Assembly: GCA_963712595.1 (NCBI GenBank)
Contig: CAVQIM010000003.1
Location: forward strand, 434,001-498,000
Length of the DNA: 64,000 bases
DNA from: VRUE01 sp963712595
GTDB lineage: Bacteria > Actinomycetota > Thermoleophilia > Solirubrobacterales > 70-9
Reading direction: 5' to 3'
Shown: piece after piece, positions 43,261 through 50,829 of the stretch
Position numbering within the stretch: position 1 is the first letter of the stretch
How the letters are laid out: each line of letters starts with the position of its first letter
Notes under the pieces: generated by a model
The model's database searches: none
Told to the model about the DNA's origin: nothing
The model's input: the letters and a program-made list of their open reading frames with translations, nothing else
Program-made: the position numbers and the translations under genes

Positions 43261-44031
43261 TCACCGCTCCTGGGTTGAGGGCCTTGCTACTCCTCCCGCC
43301 CCCTCCTGCCCGGCGAAGGCGCGAGCAATCAAGATACTCAACTCGAAGAGGACGAGCAGCGGCACCATCTCGATCAGCATCGAGATCGGGTCGATTCCGG
43401 GCAAGGCGGCGGCCACCACCGCGATGATCAAGTAGGCGTAGCGGCGGTTGTGCGAGAGCTGATCGACGCTGACGATGCCGAGCCGCGTCACCGCCAGGAT
43501 CGCGAGGGGAAGCTGGAAGACGATGCCGCCGGCGAGCAGCGTCGTCGAGAAGAAGCTGTAGTAGTCGCGGGCGCGTACCTGGACGTTGAACTGGGTGTCG
43601 TTGAAGCCGAGGAGGAACTCGACCGCCGGCGGCATCACGACGAAGTAGGCAAAGGCAACGCCGGCGAGGAACAGCACCGGTGCGAGCAGCAGGATCGGCA
43701 GCACGACGCGCCTCTCGCCGGAGCTGAAGGCGGGCAGGACGTAGGCGTAGGCCTGGTAGATCAGGATCGGCAGGGAGAGGATCAGGGCGCCGTAGGTGGC
43801 GACCGTGAGGGTGGTCGTGAAGGCCTCGGTGACGCCGAAGGTGAGCAGCTTCTTGTGGTCGGAGGGGAGCGGCCCAGAGGCGATCTCGAGCAACAGGTGG
43901 TTCTGCCAGAAGCAGAGCCCCAGGGCTACGCCGAGGACCAGCAGGCAGACGACGATGCGGGTGCGGAGCTCGTCGAGATGCTCGACCAGGGTCAGCCGGT
44001 CCTCGTGCGAAACCGGCCTCATGCGGGACAT
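43261..44031 (-). CDS. tatC: Sec-independent protein translocase TatC
   Basis: A 256-aa TatC with six TM helices. It has LTLVEHLDELRTRIVVCLLVLGVALGLCF at the start (the conserved HLxELRxR that binds twin-arginine signals), FTTTLTVATYGALILSLPILIYQAYAYVLPAF in the middle and YLIIAVVAAALPGIDPISMLIEMVPLLVLFELSI at the end. Tat exports folded proteins. ATG 44031 is used; ATG 44022 is an alternative. The Rieske protein QcrA 5 kb away is a likely client. Confidence 0.95.
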   Translation of the reverse strand: MSRMRPVSHEDRLTLVEHLDELRTRIVVCLLVLGVALGLCFWQNHLLLEIASGPLPSDHKKLLTFGVTEAFTTTLTVATYGALILSLPILIYQAYAYVLPAFSSGERRVVLPILLLAPVLFLAGVAFAYFVVMPPAVEFLLGFNDTQFNVQVRARDYYSFFSTTLLAGGIVFQLPLAILAVTRLGIVSVDQLSHNRRYAYLIIAVVAAALPGIDPISMLIEMVPLLVLFELSILIARAFAGQEGAGGVARPSTQER

Positions 44032-44038
44032 CGCGGCC

Positions 44039-44272
44039 TCAGTGGCGGTCGTGGGCCACGGTCTCGCCCTCGGCGCCCTTCTCGACCGGCGGCTTCGGCG
44101 GCTCGATCGCCTCCGGGCGCTCCGGCTCCTTGTCCTCGCCACCGAGCGAGCCGCGGAACTCGCGGATCCCCTTGCCCAGGGACCGGCCCAGCTCCGGCAG
44201 GCGCTTGGGCCCGAAGACGACCAGGGCGATGATCAGGACGATCGCGAGCTCAAGAGGTCCAACGTTTGGCAT
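44039..44272 (-). CDS. tatA: Sec-independent protein translocase TatA/TatE
   Basis: A 77-aa TatA-type protein: the short N-terminal TM (PLELAIVLIIALVVF), the FGPKRLPELGRSLGKGIREFRGS amphipathic helix, then a charged Glu/Pro/Lys tail. It lies 7 nt upstream of tatC. No tatB is adjacent, so this is the minimal TatAC system usual in Gram-positive bacteria. Confidence 0.95.
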   Translation of the reverse strand: MPNVGPLELAIVLIIALVVFGPKRLPELGRSLGKGIREFRGSLGGEDKEPERPEAIEPPKPPVEKGAEGETVAHDRH

Positions 44273-44409
44273 CGACCCATGGTAACGGCCACCAGCGGCG
44301 ATCGGATCACGGCGAATTTGGGTGGCTTGCCTACCCGGAATTGGGTTTTCTCGCTTCCTCGCGGAAAAGTGCGGATTGAATCGCCGCCACGCGGGTTCGA
44401 TAAAGAAGC

Positions 44410-44742
44410 ATGCGAAACGCGAGTGCAGACAAGACGAAGACCGATCTCGGCCTCCACGTCTGCCCGCGGTGCAGCTCGCAGCTGGTCCAGCCCACCTGTT
44501 GGGAGCAGGCCGGCGACCGCGGCCACTGGCGCCTCTGGCGTCGCTGCCCCGAGTGTGAGTGGCACAGCGACGAGGTCTACGGCGAAGCGAAGATCGACGC
44601 CTTCGACGAGGAGCTCGACCTCGGCACCCGCACCCTGAGCGACGAACTGAAGGCGCTCGAGCGCGAGAACATGCAATGGATCGCCGACACCTTCTCCGCC
44701 GCGCTCGACGCCGACCTGATCAGCGCCGACGACTTCCGCTAG
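44410..44742 (+). CDS. Small zinc-ribbon protein
   Basis: A 110-aa protein with two Cys pairs, CPRC near residue 18 and CPEC near residue 47, spaced as in a treble-clef or rubredoxin-like zinc ribbon. The C-terminal half is acidic and helical (FDEELDLGTRTLSDELKALERENMQWIADTFSAALDADLI). A nucleic-acid-binding or redox-metal role is possible; no family is recognised. It is flanked by minus-strand genes and is transcribed alone. Confidence 0.65.
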   Translation: MRNASADKTKTDLGLHVCPRCSSQLVQPTCWEQAGDRGHWRLWRRCPECEWHSDEVYGEAKIDAFDEELDLGTRTLSDELKALERENMQWIADTFSAALDADLISADDFR

Positions 44743-44751
44743 CTGACCCGC

Positions 44752-45717
44752 CTAGCTGTAGCGCTGCACGACGCCGTCGGCGACTATGTCGAGGAGCCGC
44801 CGCTGCTCGGGGTCGAAGGCTGCCGAATCGAGCCGCGCCTTGGCGGCCGCGACCATCGCCATCGCCCGGGACCGGACCCGCTCCAATGCACCGGTAGCGG
44901 CAATTCGGTCGCAGAGCGCCTCCGCGGTCGCCGGGTCGAGCTGGCGCAGGTCGGCCCGGCCGATCCCTGGATCCGCCTCCGCCGCGACGATCAGCGGCAG
45001 CGTGACGGTGCCGTCGAGCAGATCGGTTCCGCGGGCCTTGCCGGTGCGCTCCGCCGGGCCGGAGACGTCGAGCACGTCGTCGAGCAACTGGAAGGCGAGA
45101 CCGATCTCGGCGCCGAAGGCGCCGAGATCATCGACGTCGCGGCCCAGCCGGCAGGCGCACTCGAACAGCTTCGCGGTCTTCAGCTCGCAGCGGCGCAGGT
45201 AACGCTGCTCGGAGATGCCGGTGTCGAAGGCATCGCGGCGTTGGGCGAGCTCACCCTGGGCAAGCGCCACCGAGGCATCCGCGAGCAGCTCGACGGCGCG
45301 CTTCTCGCCCCGCTCTGAGAGCAGGGCGAAGGCGCGCGAGAAGAGCAGGTCGCCGACGGCGACGGCGCGCGACCGACCCGAGCTGGCGGCGACGGTCGGC
45401 TGGCCGCGGCGCAGCGGCGCGTCGTCGAGGACGTCGTCGTGGACGAGGGTCGCCATGTGGACGAGCTCGATCGCGGCCGCGGCGCCCACCGCGGCCTCCC
45501 CCCCGTCGGCGCCCGCGCAGAGCAGGACCAACAGCGGTCGCAGCCGCTTTCCCCCAGCCGCCAGCGTCGCTCCCGCATCCTCCCCGAGCACCTCGCCGTG
45601 GCCCCGGCTCTGCTGCCGCAGCAGCTCCTCGACCTCGCCGAGCCTCGCCGGCAGCCAGCGGCTCGAGGCGTCGAGCACCGCGGTGACCGGGGGTGGGACG
45701 GCGGAGGGGCGGGTCAC
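44752..45717 (-). CDS. Polyprenyl diphosphate synthase (trans-prenyltransferase)
   Basis: A 321-aa prenyltransferase. It has GGKRLRPLLVLL, the first Asp-rich motif LVHDDVLDDAPLRRGQPT near residue 95, ELKTAKLFECACRLG, and the second Asp-rich motif FQLLDDVLDVSG near 220. Enzymes with this sequence class elongate the menaquinone side chain. The GTG start overlaps the menG stop by 4 nt (GTGA), the same menG-hepT pairing as in Bacillus, so menaquinone is the likely product. Confidence 0.93.
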   Translation of the reverse strand: MTRPSAVPPPVTAVLDASSRWLPARLGEVEELLRQQSRGHGEVLGEDAGATLAAGGKRLRPLLVLLCAGADGGEAAVGAAAAIELVHMATLVHDDVLDDAPLRRGQPTVAASSGRSRAVAVGDLLFSRAFALLSERGEKRAVELLADASVALAQGELAQRRDAFDTGISEQRYLRRCELKTAKLFECACRLGRDVDDLGAFGAEIGLAFQLLDDVLDVSGPAERTGKARGTDLLDGTVTLPLIVAAEADPGIGRADLRQLDPATAEALCDRIAATGALERVRSRAMAMVAAAKARLDSAAFDPEQRRLLDIVADGVVQRYS

Positions 45718-46448
45718 CCGGAGAGGCCGGTGTGGATCGTGACGATCCCGCCCGCGAGCACCGTGTACCGGATCCCCTCGAGACCGGCGGCGTCCATCTT
45801 CTCCGCGAAGCCGAGCGGCCCCGGAAAGCTGCGAACCGACTCGGCCAGATAGGCATAGGCCTCCGGGTCGTCGGAGAGCTTTCCCATGATCGGCGCGAGG
45901 CGATCGAACCAGAGCGAGTAGAAGGTCGAAAACGGCGGGCGCTGGGGCCTGGTGAACTCGAGCACGACCAGGCGGCCGCCCGGCCGCAGAACCCGGGCCA
46001 TCTCCCTCAACCCGCGTTCGCGGTCGGCGAAGTTGCGAACGCCGAAGCCAACCGTGACGGCATCGAAACGGCCCGCGTCGTAGGGAAGGCTGAGCGCATC
46101 CGCCCACTCGAAGCGGACCCCGGCGGTCCCCCTTTCCCGCGCCTTCTCGCGAGCGAGGTCGAGCATCGGCTCGGAGAAATCGCAGCCGACCACATGCCCG
46201 CCGGGCACCAGACGCGCGGCGAGCTCGAGCGTGAGATCGCCCGTACCGCAGCAGACGTCGAGCGCCGATCCACCCGGGGCCAGCTCGGCGCGATCGGCGG
46301 CGCGTTCGCGCCAGCGATGGTGGAGCCCAGCGCTCATCAGCGAGTTGAGCAGGTCGTAACGGGCCGCGACGCGGTCGAACATGCGGTTGACCTGCTCCGC
46401 GAATTGGGCGGAGTCCCGCGAGGGCTTGGACCGGGTGTCAGGATCCAT
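45714..46448 (-). CDS. menG: Demethylmenaquinone methyltransferase
   Basis: A 244-aa SAM-dependent methyltransferase of the UbiE/MenG family: FDRVAARYDLLNSLMSAGLHHRWR, the SAM motif ALDVCCGTGDLTLELA, FDAVTVGFGVRNFADRERGLREMARVLRPGGRLVVLEF and FSTFYSLWFDRLAPIMGKL. It makes the last step of menaquinone synthesis. ATG 46448 gives the standard N-terminus. The start codon lies at the base of the family 1 repeat copy C. Confidence 0.95.
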   Translation of the reverse strand: MDPDTRSKPSRDSAQFAEQVNRMFDRVAARYDLLNSLMSAGLHHRWRERAADRAELAPGGSALDVCCGTGDLTLELAARLVPGGHVVGCDFSEPMLDLAREKARERGTAGVRFEWADALSLPYDAGRFDAVTVGFGVRNFADRERGLREMARVLRPGGRLVVLEFTRPQRPPFSTFYSLWFDRLAPIMGKLSDDPEAYAYLAESVRSFPGPLGFAEKMDAAGLEGIRYTVLAGGIVTIHTGLSG

Positions 46449-46459
46449 GTGGGTGGCTG

Positions 46460-46568
46460 GCGCGCGCCGGACCAAACGGGGCAAGGACGCAGGGAGGTCG
46501 AATAGCAACGCTATTTGGCCGACTGAGGACGCCGCACCGCGCAGTGTCCGCCGCCGCCAGGCGCGCGC
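46460..46568 (+). repeat. Structured intergenic repeat family 1, copy C (qcrC-menG gap)
   Basis: Outer stem GCGCGCGCC (46460-46468) with GGCGCGCGC (46560-46568), extended by ATCCATG/CATGGAT (46443-46449 with 46568-46574). Cores CAAGGACGCAGGGAG and CGACTGAGGACGCCG are conserved, but the hairpin between them is AATAGC-AAC-GCTATT (46501-46515), unlike the GCGTGC/GCACGC hairpin of copies B and D and yet still a perfect 6-bp stem. It is antisense to the flanking minus-strand genes. Confidence 0.82.
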
Positions 46569-46589
46569 ATGGATTCTGACACACGGTCC

Positions 46590-47291
46590 CTAATCGAGTG
46601 AGGAGAGGAAATCGGCGAGCTCGTTGAGCTTCTTCGGCGGCAGATCGCGGAAGGAGGGCATGATACCGGGGCCGATTTCGACCGAGCGCAGGATCGCCGC
46701 GCGCGGGATGCGCTGGGCGATGTGGGTGAGTTCGGGACCGGGCCCGTTGTTGCCGTTCTCGCCCAGCTTGTGGCAGGCGAGGCAGCCCGAGCCGGCGACG
46801 ACCTCCTTGCCGGCCTCGTATTGCGGCGCCACTTCCATGTCGATCTCTGTCGGCGAGCCGCCGGTGGCGCCGAGGAAACTGAGGTAGGCCATCGCGACGA
46901 TCGTCAGGCAGCCGGCGGTGGTGGCGATCGGGCGGCGGATCGGGTTGCGCTCCGGCCCGCGGTCGTAGAACGGCAGCAGCAGCAGCAGGACCATGCAGAC
47001 CGTGGGGATCCCGATCGTCGCGATCGGGACCAGCTCCGGCGGCTTGATCACGCGCAGGACCTCGAAGAGGAAGAAGAAGTACCACTCCGGCCGCGGCACG
47101 TAGGTGGTCGACGTCGGGTCGGCCTTGGGGCCCTGCTCGGCGCCGAGCACGACCGACATCAGGATGATCACGCCGACGACCAGCAGCATCATCGCCGAGT
47201 CCTTCAGCACCGCGTAGGGGAAGAAGGGCTTGCCCTTCTTCTTCAGCAGCTCGTACTCCTCGAGGTAAGCCTGCTTCTCGGCCGGCCTCAT
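46590..47291 (-). CDS. qcrC: Menaquinol:cytochrome c reductase cytochrome b/c subunit
   Basis: A 233-aa fusion as in Bacillus QcrC. The first part is subunit IV of cytochrome b (ADPTSTTYVPRPEWYFFFLFEVLRVIKPPELVPIA with the PEWY quinol-site motif and three TM helices). The last part is a cytochrome c domain with haem motif CLACH near residue 165 and a Met ligand probably in GIMPSF. ATG 47291 begins the conserved N-terminus. The gap to qcrB is filled by a family 1 repeat. Confidence 0.93.
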   Translation of the reverse strand: MRPAEKQAYLEEYELLKKKGKPFFPYAVLKDSAMMLLVVGVIILMSVVLGAEQGPKADPTSTTYVPRPEWYFFFLFEVLRVIKPPELVPIATIGIPTVCMVLLLLLPFYDRGPERNPIRRPIATTAGCLTIVAMAYLSFLGATGGSPTEIDMEVAPQYEAGKEVVAGSGCLACHKLGENGNNGPGPELTHIAQRIPRAAILRSVEIGPGIMPSFRDLPPKKLNELADFLSSLD

Positions 47292-47294
47292 GTC

Positions 47295-47391
47295 TGATCC
47301 CCGTGGCCGGCGCATATCGGCGTCCTCAGTCGCTTGCGTGCAGAGCACGCGGCGCTCCCTGCGTCCTTGATCTGCTTGACCACGCGGATCA
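47295..47391 (-). repeat. Structured intergenic repeat family 1, copy D (inside qcrB-qcrC)
   Basis: Outer stem TGATCCCCGTGG (47295-47306) pairs with CCACGCGGATCA (47380-47391), 11 of 12. Read on the minus strand: CAAGGACGCAGGGAG, hairpin GCGTGC-TCT-GCACGC, CGACTGAGGACGCCG, ATATGCGCCGG. It starts on the qcrB stop codon itself and ends 3 nt before the qcrC ATG, so it replaces the whole intergenic spacer and leaves no normal ribosome site. Confidence 0.82.
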
Positions 47392-48267
47392 TCTGTCGAG
47401 CCCGTTGGCGCCGGCGTCGAGCTGGGAGACCGGGGCGGCGACTTTGGGCTTCTCCGCTCGCAGCCAGGGCGGCGCCGTCGTGCCGAGCTTGACGACGAGG
47501 TAGAGGTGGGCGCCGATCAGGGCGATGATCGCACCGGGGAGAAGCAGCATGTGGATCGCGTAGAAGCGCGAGAGCGTGGTCGCCCCCAGCTCTGGCCCGG
47601 CCCGCAGGAAGTCGCTCAGGTAGGGGCCTACGACGGGACCCGTCCCGTTGATGTTGATCCCGACCACCGAGGCCCAGAAGGAGCGCTGGTCGAAGGGCAG
47701 CAGATAGCCGGTGAAGGCCATCGTCATCGTCAGGATCAGCAGCACGACGCCGATCACCCAGTTCAGCTCGCGCGGGTACTTGTAGGCGCCGAAGAAGAAG
47801 GTGCGGCCCATGTGGAGGAAGATCAGGATCACCATCACGCTCGAGCCCCACTTGTGCATCCCGTGCACGAGCTGGCCGAGGAAGACGTCGTTGTTGATGT
47901 GGGCGATCGAGGCGTAGGCCTGGGTGGTCGAGGGCGTGTAGAACATCGCCAGGAAGACCCCCGTGATCGCCTGCGAGACGAAGGCGATCATCGTCGCCGA
48001 GCCGAGCGTGTAGAACCAGTTGGTGCCCTTCGGCACCTTGCGGTACAGCATCCCGGTGAGGAAGCCAGAGGCGGCGGTGCGCTGGTCGACCCAGGCAAGC
48101 ACGTCCACCGGCGCCTCCTTGGCGCGGTCGCCGAGGCGCTGCGCGTCCGAGGGGCGCTCGGGAGGTGAGCTCTTGAGGTCGGCGGGAGCGGGGCCCTTGG
48201 CGCCGTTGCCGGTGCCCGGCTTGGCCGGTTTGCGGAGCGGCGCGGGGATCAGGGAATCGAGTTTCAT
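47389..48267 (-). CDS. qcrB: Menaquinol:cytochrome c reductase cytochrome b subunit
   Basis: A 292-aa b6-type cytochrome b. A polar N-terminal extension of about 70 residues precedes the core NWFYTLGSATMIAFVSQAITGVFLAMFY. Haem ligands lie in VHGMHKWGSSVMVILIFLHMGRTF and FYAIHMLLLPGAIIALIGAHLYLVV. The quinol-site region is GYLLPFDQRSFWASVVG. Four TM helices. With qcrA and qcrC it forms the bc complex. Confidence 0.95.
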   Translation of the reverse strand: MKLDSLIPAPLRKPAKPGTGNGAKGPAPADLKSSPPERPSDAQRLGDRAKEAPVDVLAWVDQRTAASGFLTGMLYRKVPKGTNWFYTLGSATMIAFVSQAITGVFLAMFYTPSTTQAYASIAHINNDVFLGQLVHGMHKWGSSVMVILIFLHMGRTFFFGAYKYPRELNWVIGVVLLILTMTMAFTGYLLPFDQRSFWASVVGININGTGPVVGPYLSDFLRAGPELGATTLSRFYAIHMLLLPGAIIALIGAHLYLVVKLGTTAPPWLRAEKPKVAAPVSQLDAGANGLDR

Positions 48268-48278
48268 CGGCTAGCGCC

Positions 48279-48959
48279 TCAGCTGCCCGGGGGCGGGAAG
48301 GTGGACGGACGCGGCGGGTACAGATATTCCCAGACGCCGCCGGTGAACTCGCCGGGGTCGCGGGCGCGGACCGGCTCGAGCTGCGAGGTGACGCTGTAGC
48401 GGGGACCGAGCTCGACCTGGCCGTCGCGGATGCGAGCCTGGAAGTGGTCGAGGGGACGAACGGGCGGGCCGCCGATTCGCTTGCCCTGGAAGTCGTAGAC
48501 GCCGCCGTGACAGGGGCAGATGAAGTTGCCGGCGGCCTCGACGAAGCGAACCGGGCAGCCGAGGTGGACGCAGCGGTTGGAGACGGCGACCATCGAGTTT
48601 GGGTCCTCGCCGAGCTGCTTCGACCCCTTGCGCACGTAGGCGGTGGTCTTGCCGGCGTCGCCGATCCCCTCGGTTTCGGTGAAGACGACCTGGCGGTACG
48701 TGTCCTCGACGAAGTCGCCGACCGGCCCGACCGCCTCCCAGCGCTCCTTGCCGCGGTGGAAGATCGGCGCCACGGCGAAACCGACCGCGGGCAGGACGAT
48801 CGCGGCGCCGGCGAGGCCGCCGATGCCCTGAACCGCGACCGTGAAGGCGCGACGGCGCGTCATCGACTCGCCCTCGAAGTAGCCGGGCGGCTCGGGTTGC
48901 GGACGCTCCGGGCGCCCGGCCGTCTCGGCCCCGTTTTGCTTGTCCGCTTCGTCGCTCAA
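48279..48959 (-). CDS. qcrA: Menaquinol:cytochrome c reductase Rieske iron-sulfur subunit
   Basis: A Rieske protein of about 226 aa. TMTRRRAFTVAVQGIGGLAGAAIVLPAVGF is the membrane anchor with a twin-arginine-like MTRRRAF, a Tat substrate. The 2Fe-2S site is CVHLGCPV (first Cys/His) and CPCHGGVYD (second). The start is uncertain: TTG 48959 avoids overlap with the upstream gene and gives a typical SDEADK N-terminus; ATG 49016 is the alternative and overlaps the upstream gene by 47 nt. tatA and tatC are encoded 4-5 kb away. Confidence 0.92.
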   Translation of the reverse strand: MSDEADKQNGAETAGRPERPQPEPPGYFEGESMTRRRAFTVAVQGIGGLAGAAIVLPAVGFAVAPIFHRGKERWEAVGPVGDFVEDTYRQVVFTETEGIGDAGKTTAYVRKGSKQLGEDPNSMVAVSNRCVHLGCPVRFVEAAGNFICPCHGGVYDFQGKRIGGPPVRPLDHFQARIRDGQVELGPRYSVTSQLEPVRARDPGEFTGGVWEYLYPPRPSTFPPPGS

Positions 48960-48969
48960 CAGCTCAACC

Positions 48970-49446
48970 TCAAGAAGACGGAAGTCTATTGACTCGCGCG
49001 GTCTTGCGGTCGCCATGGTCGCCGCCGCCGACCGCGAGCGCGGAGACTTGCCATAGCGCCGGCACCTCTTTCTCCCGCCCCTCGGCGTGGAGTTGGGCGC
49101 AGCGGGCGATCAGCTCGGCCAGCACGGCAACTGCCTCGGCGTCGCCGAGGGCGGCGAGTCTCTCGATGCCGAGGGCGTAGAGGTAGTCGCCGGCGAGCAG
49201 GGCGAGGTCGGCGTCGTGACCGAGGAGGAGACGCGGCTCGGCGTAGTGCAGGAGGTACCCCTCGCGCACCGCCTCGACCACGAGCGCGTACTCGGCGGGG
49301 GTTTCGGCGGCGCGTGGGCCGCTCGCCGCGAGCAGGCCGAGGGCCGGCTCCTCGTCTGTCTCGACCAGATGTGGGGAGATCGGCGTGTCCTCCTCGCGCA
49401 GGGTCGTGACGAGGAGATTCAAGGCGTCCTTCGGGTCGGGTTTCAC
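48970..49446 (-). CDS. Helical protein in respiratory cluster, possibly HepS-like
   Basis: A 158-aa all-helical protein. The segment GHDADLALLAGDYLYALGIERLAALGDAEAV resembles the helix around LLAGDYLxAxG of prenyltransferases and of the HepS regulatory subunit of heptaprenyl diphosphate synthase, but no Asp-rich catalytic motif is present. Bacillus pairs hepS with menG and hepT; here menG and a prenyl synthase are 2.5 kb downstream, separated by qcrABC. It overlaps hemL by 4 nt (ATGA). The HepS idea is an inference from a weak similarity. Confidence 0.6.
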   Translation of the reverse strand: MKPDPKDALNLLVTTLREEDTPISPHLVETDEEPALGLLAASGPRAAETPAEYALVVEAVREGYLLHYAEPRLLLGHDADLALLAGDYLYALGIERLAALGDAEAVAVLAELIARCAQLHAEGREKEVPALWQVSALAVGGGDHGDRKTARVNRLPSS

Positions 49447-50705
49447 AGGGCCTCCTCGAGCGAGGCGTCGGCGGCCTCCAGCGTACGGTCGATCGCTGCC
49501 TCGTCATGGGCCAGCGAGACGAACCAGGCCTCGAACTGAGAGGGGGGTGGGTAGACGCCGCGGTCGAGCATCGCCCGGCAGAAGCGAGCGTGAGCCTCAA
49601 GGTTGCAAGCCGCGGCTGCATCGAAGTCGGTGACGGGCTCGGCGCTGAAGAAGAGTGTGAGCAGGCCGGGAACGGAGGCGAGCCGCAGTGGCCGGCCCTC
49701 GGCCAGGCGGGAGAGGCCGGCGGCGAGGCGGTCGGTCAACGTGGCCAGGCGGCGGTAGGCATCGGCGTCGAGCTGGCGAAGCGTCGCCAGGCCGGCCGCC
49801 GTGGCCAGCGGGTTGCCGGAGAGCGTGCCCGCCTGGTAGACGTCGCCGGCTGGCGCCACGCGCTCCATCAGCCCGCGTGGACCGGCGAAGGCCGCGGCGG
49901 GCAGGCCGCCACCCAGCACCTTGCCGAGCACGGTCAGGTCGGGCTCGACGCCGTAGAGCTCCTGGGCACCGCCGCGCGACACTCGAAAGCCGGTGATCAC
50001 CTCGTCGAAGACGAGCAGGGCCCCGGCGTCGTGGCTGGCAGCGCGCAGGAACTCGAGGAAGTCCTCCTGCGGTGGCACGACCCCCATGTTCGCCGCGACC
50101 GGCTCGGCGATCAGGGCCGCGACCGGGTGGTCGGCCAAGGCCCGCTCGACCGCCTCGCGGTCGTTCCAGGGCACGACCACCGTGCCGGCGGCCTGGGCGG
50201 CGGTGACGCCGGGGCTGGACGGGAGCGCCAGCGTCGCCATTCCGGAGCCGCCCTCGGCGAGCAGCCCGTCGGAGTGGCCGTGGTAGGCGCCGGCGAACTT
50301 GACCACGATCTCGCGTCCTGTCGCGGCCCGGGCGAGGCGGACCGCGCTCATCGCCGCCTCGGTGCCGGAGCTGGTCATCCGGACCATCTCCACCGAGGGG
50401 AAGCGGGTCGCGACCTCCTCCGCCAGCTCGACCTCGGCTGCCGTCGCGGCGCCGAAGCTCGTGCCGCGCTCGGCTGCCTCGGTCACCGCGGCGACGACGG
50501 CCGGGTGCGCGTGGCCGAGGATCAGCGGTCCCCAGGACCCGACCCAGTCGAGGTAGCGGTTGCCGTCGACGTCGATCAGCTCGCACCCATCGCCGCGCTC
50601 GACGAAGATCGGCTCGCGCTCGATCTGCCGCATCGCCCGCACGGGGCTGTTAACTCCCCCCGGAAGGACCTTCACCGCCCGCTGATGCAGCTCGTGGGAA
50701 CCCAC
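49443..50705 (-). CDS. hemL: Glutamate-1-semialdehyde 2,1-aminomutase
   Basis: A 420-aa class III PLP enzyme of the C5 haem pathway: LPGGVNSPVRAM, GCELIDVDGNRYLDWVGSWGPLILGHAHP, FDEVITGFRVSRGGAQELYGVEPDLTVLGKVLGGGLPAAAFAG (Schiff-base Lys in LGKVLGGG) and YQAGTLSGNPLATAAG. It converts GSA to 5-aminolevulinate, which the adjacent hemB product uses. GTG start. A family 3 repeat lies immediately upstream. Confidence 0.95.
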   Translation of the reverse strand: MGSHELHQRAVKVLPGGVNSPVRAMRQIEREPIFVERGDGCELIDVDGNRYLDWVGSWGPLILGHAHPAVVAAVTEAAERGTSFGAATAAEVELAEEVATRFPSVEMVRMTSSGTEAAMSAVRLARAATGREIVVKFAGAYHGHSDGLLAEGGSGMATLALPSSPGVTAAQAAGTVVVPWNDREAVERALADHPVAALIAEPVAANMGVVPPQEDFLEFLRAASHDAGALLVFDEVITGFRVSRGGAQELYGVEPDLTVLGKVLGGGLPAAAFAGPRGLMERVAPAGDVYQAGTLSGNPLATAAGLATLRQLDADAYRRLATLTDRLAAGLSRLAEGRPLRLASVPGLLTLFFSAEPVTDFDAAAACNLEAHARFCRAMLDRGVYPPPSQFEAWFVSLAHDEAAIDRTLEAADASLEEAL

Positions 50706-50716
50706 CGGAACGCTAG

Positions 50717-50829
50717 GTGCCGAGCCCGGTGGGGGTGGAGCGTCTTGTACTTTTTCCGCCGGCCGGCCGGCGGACAGCCGACTCCCGTCTTCGGAAAAAG
50801 TTAAGCGGAACCCGCACCGAGATCGGCAC
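50717..50829 (+). repeat. Structured intergenic repeat family 3, copy 1
   Basis: Outer stem GTGCCGA/TCGGCAC (50717-50723 with 50823-50829), continued by GGTG/CACC (50728-50731 with 50815-50818) and GGGT/ACCC (50733-50736 with 50810-50813). The conserved internal loop GGAGCGTCTTGT faces TTAAGCGGA. Inner stem ACTTTTTCCG/CGGAAAAAGT (50749-50758 with 50792-50801), 10 bp, closes a GC-rich hairpin containing GGACAGCCG. Fills the gap between hemL and the AhbAB-like gene. Confidence 0.8.

Noticed and set aside
46460..46568. Family 1 as a hammerhead ribozyme (CTGAGGA fits CUGANGA)
   Set aside because: The U is C in copies A and B, there is no GAAA partner and no three-helix hammerhead layout.
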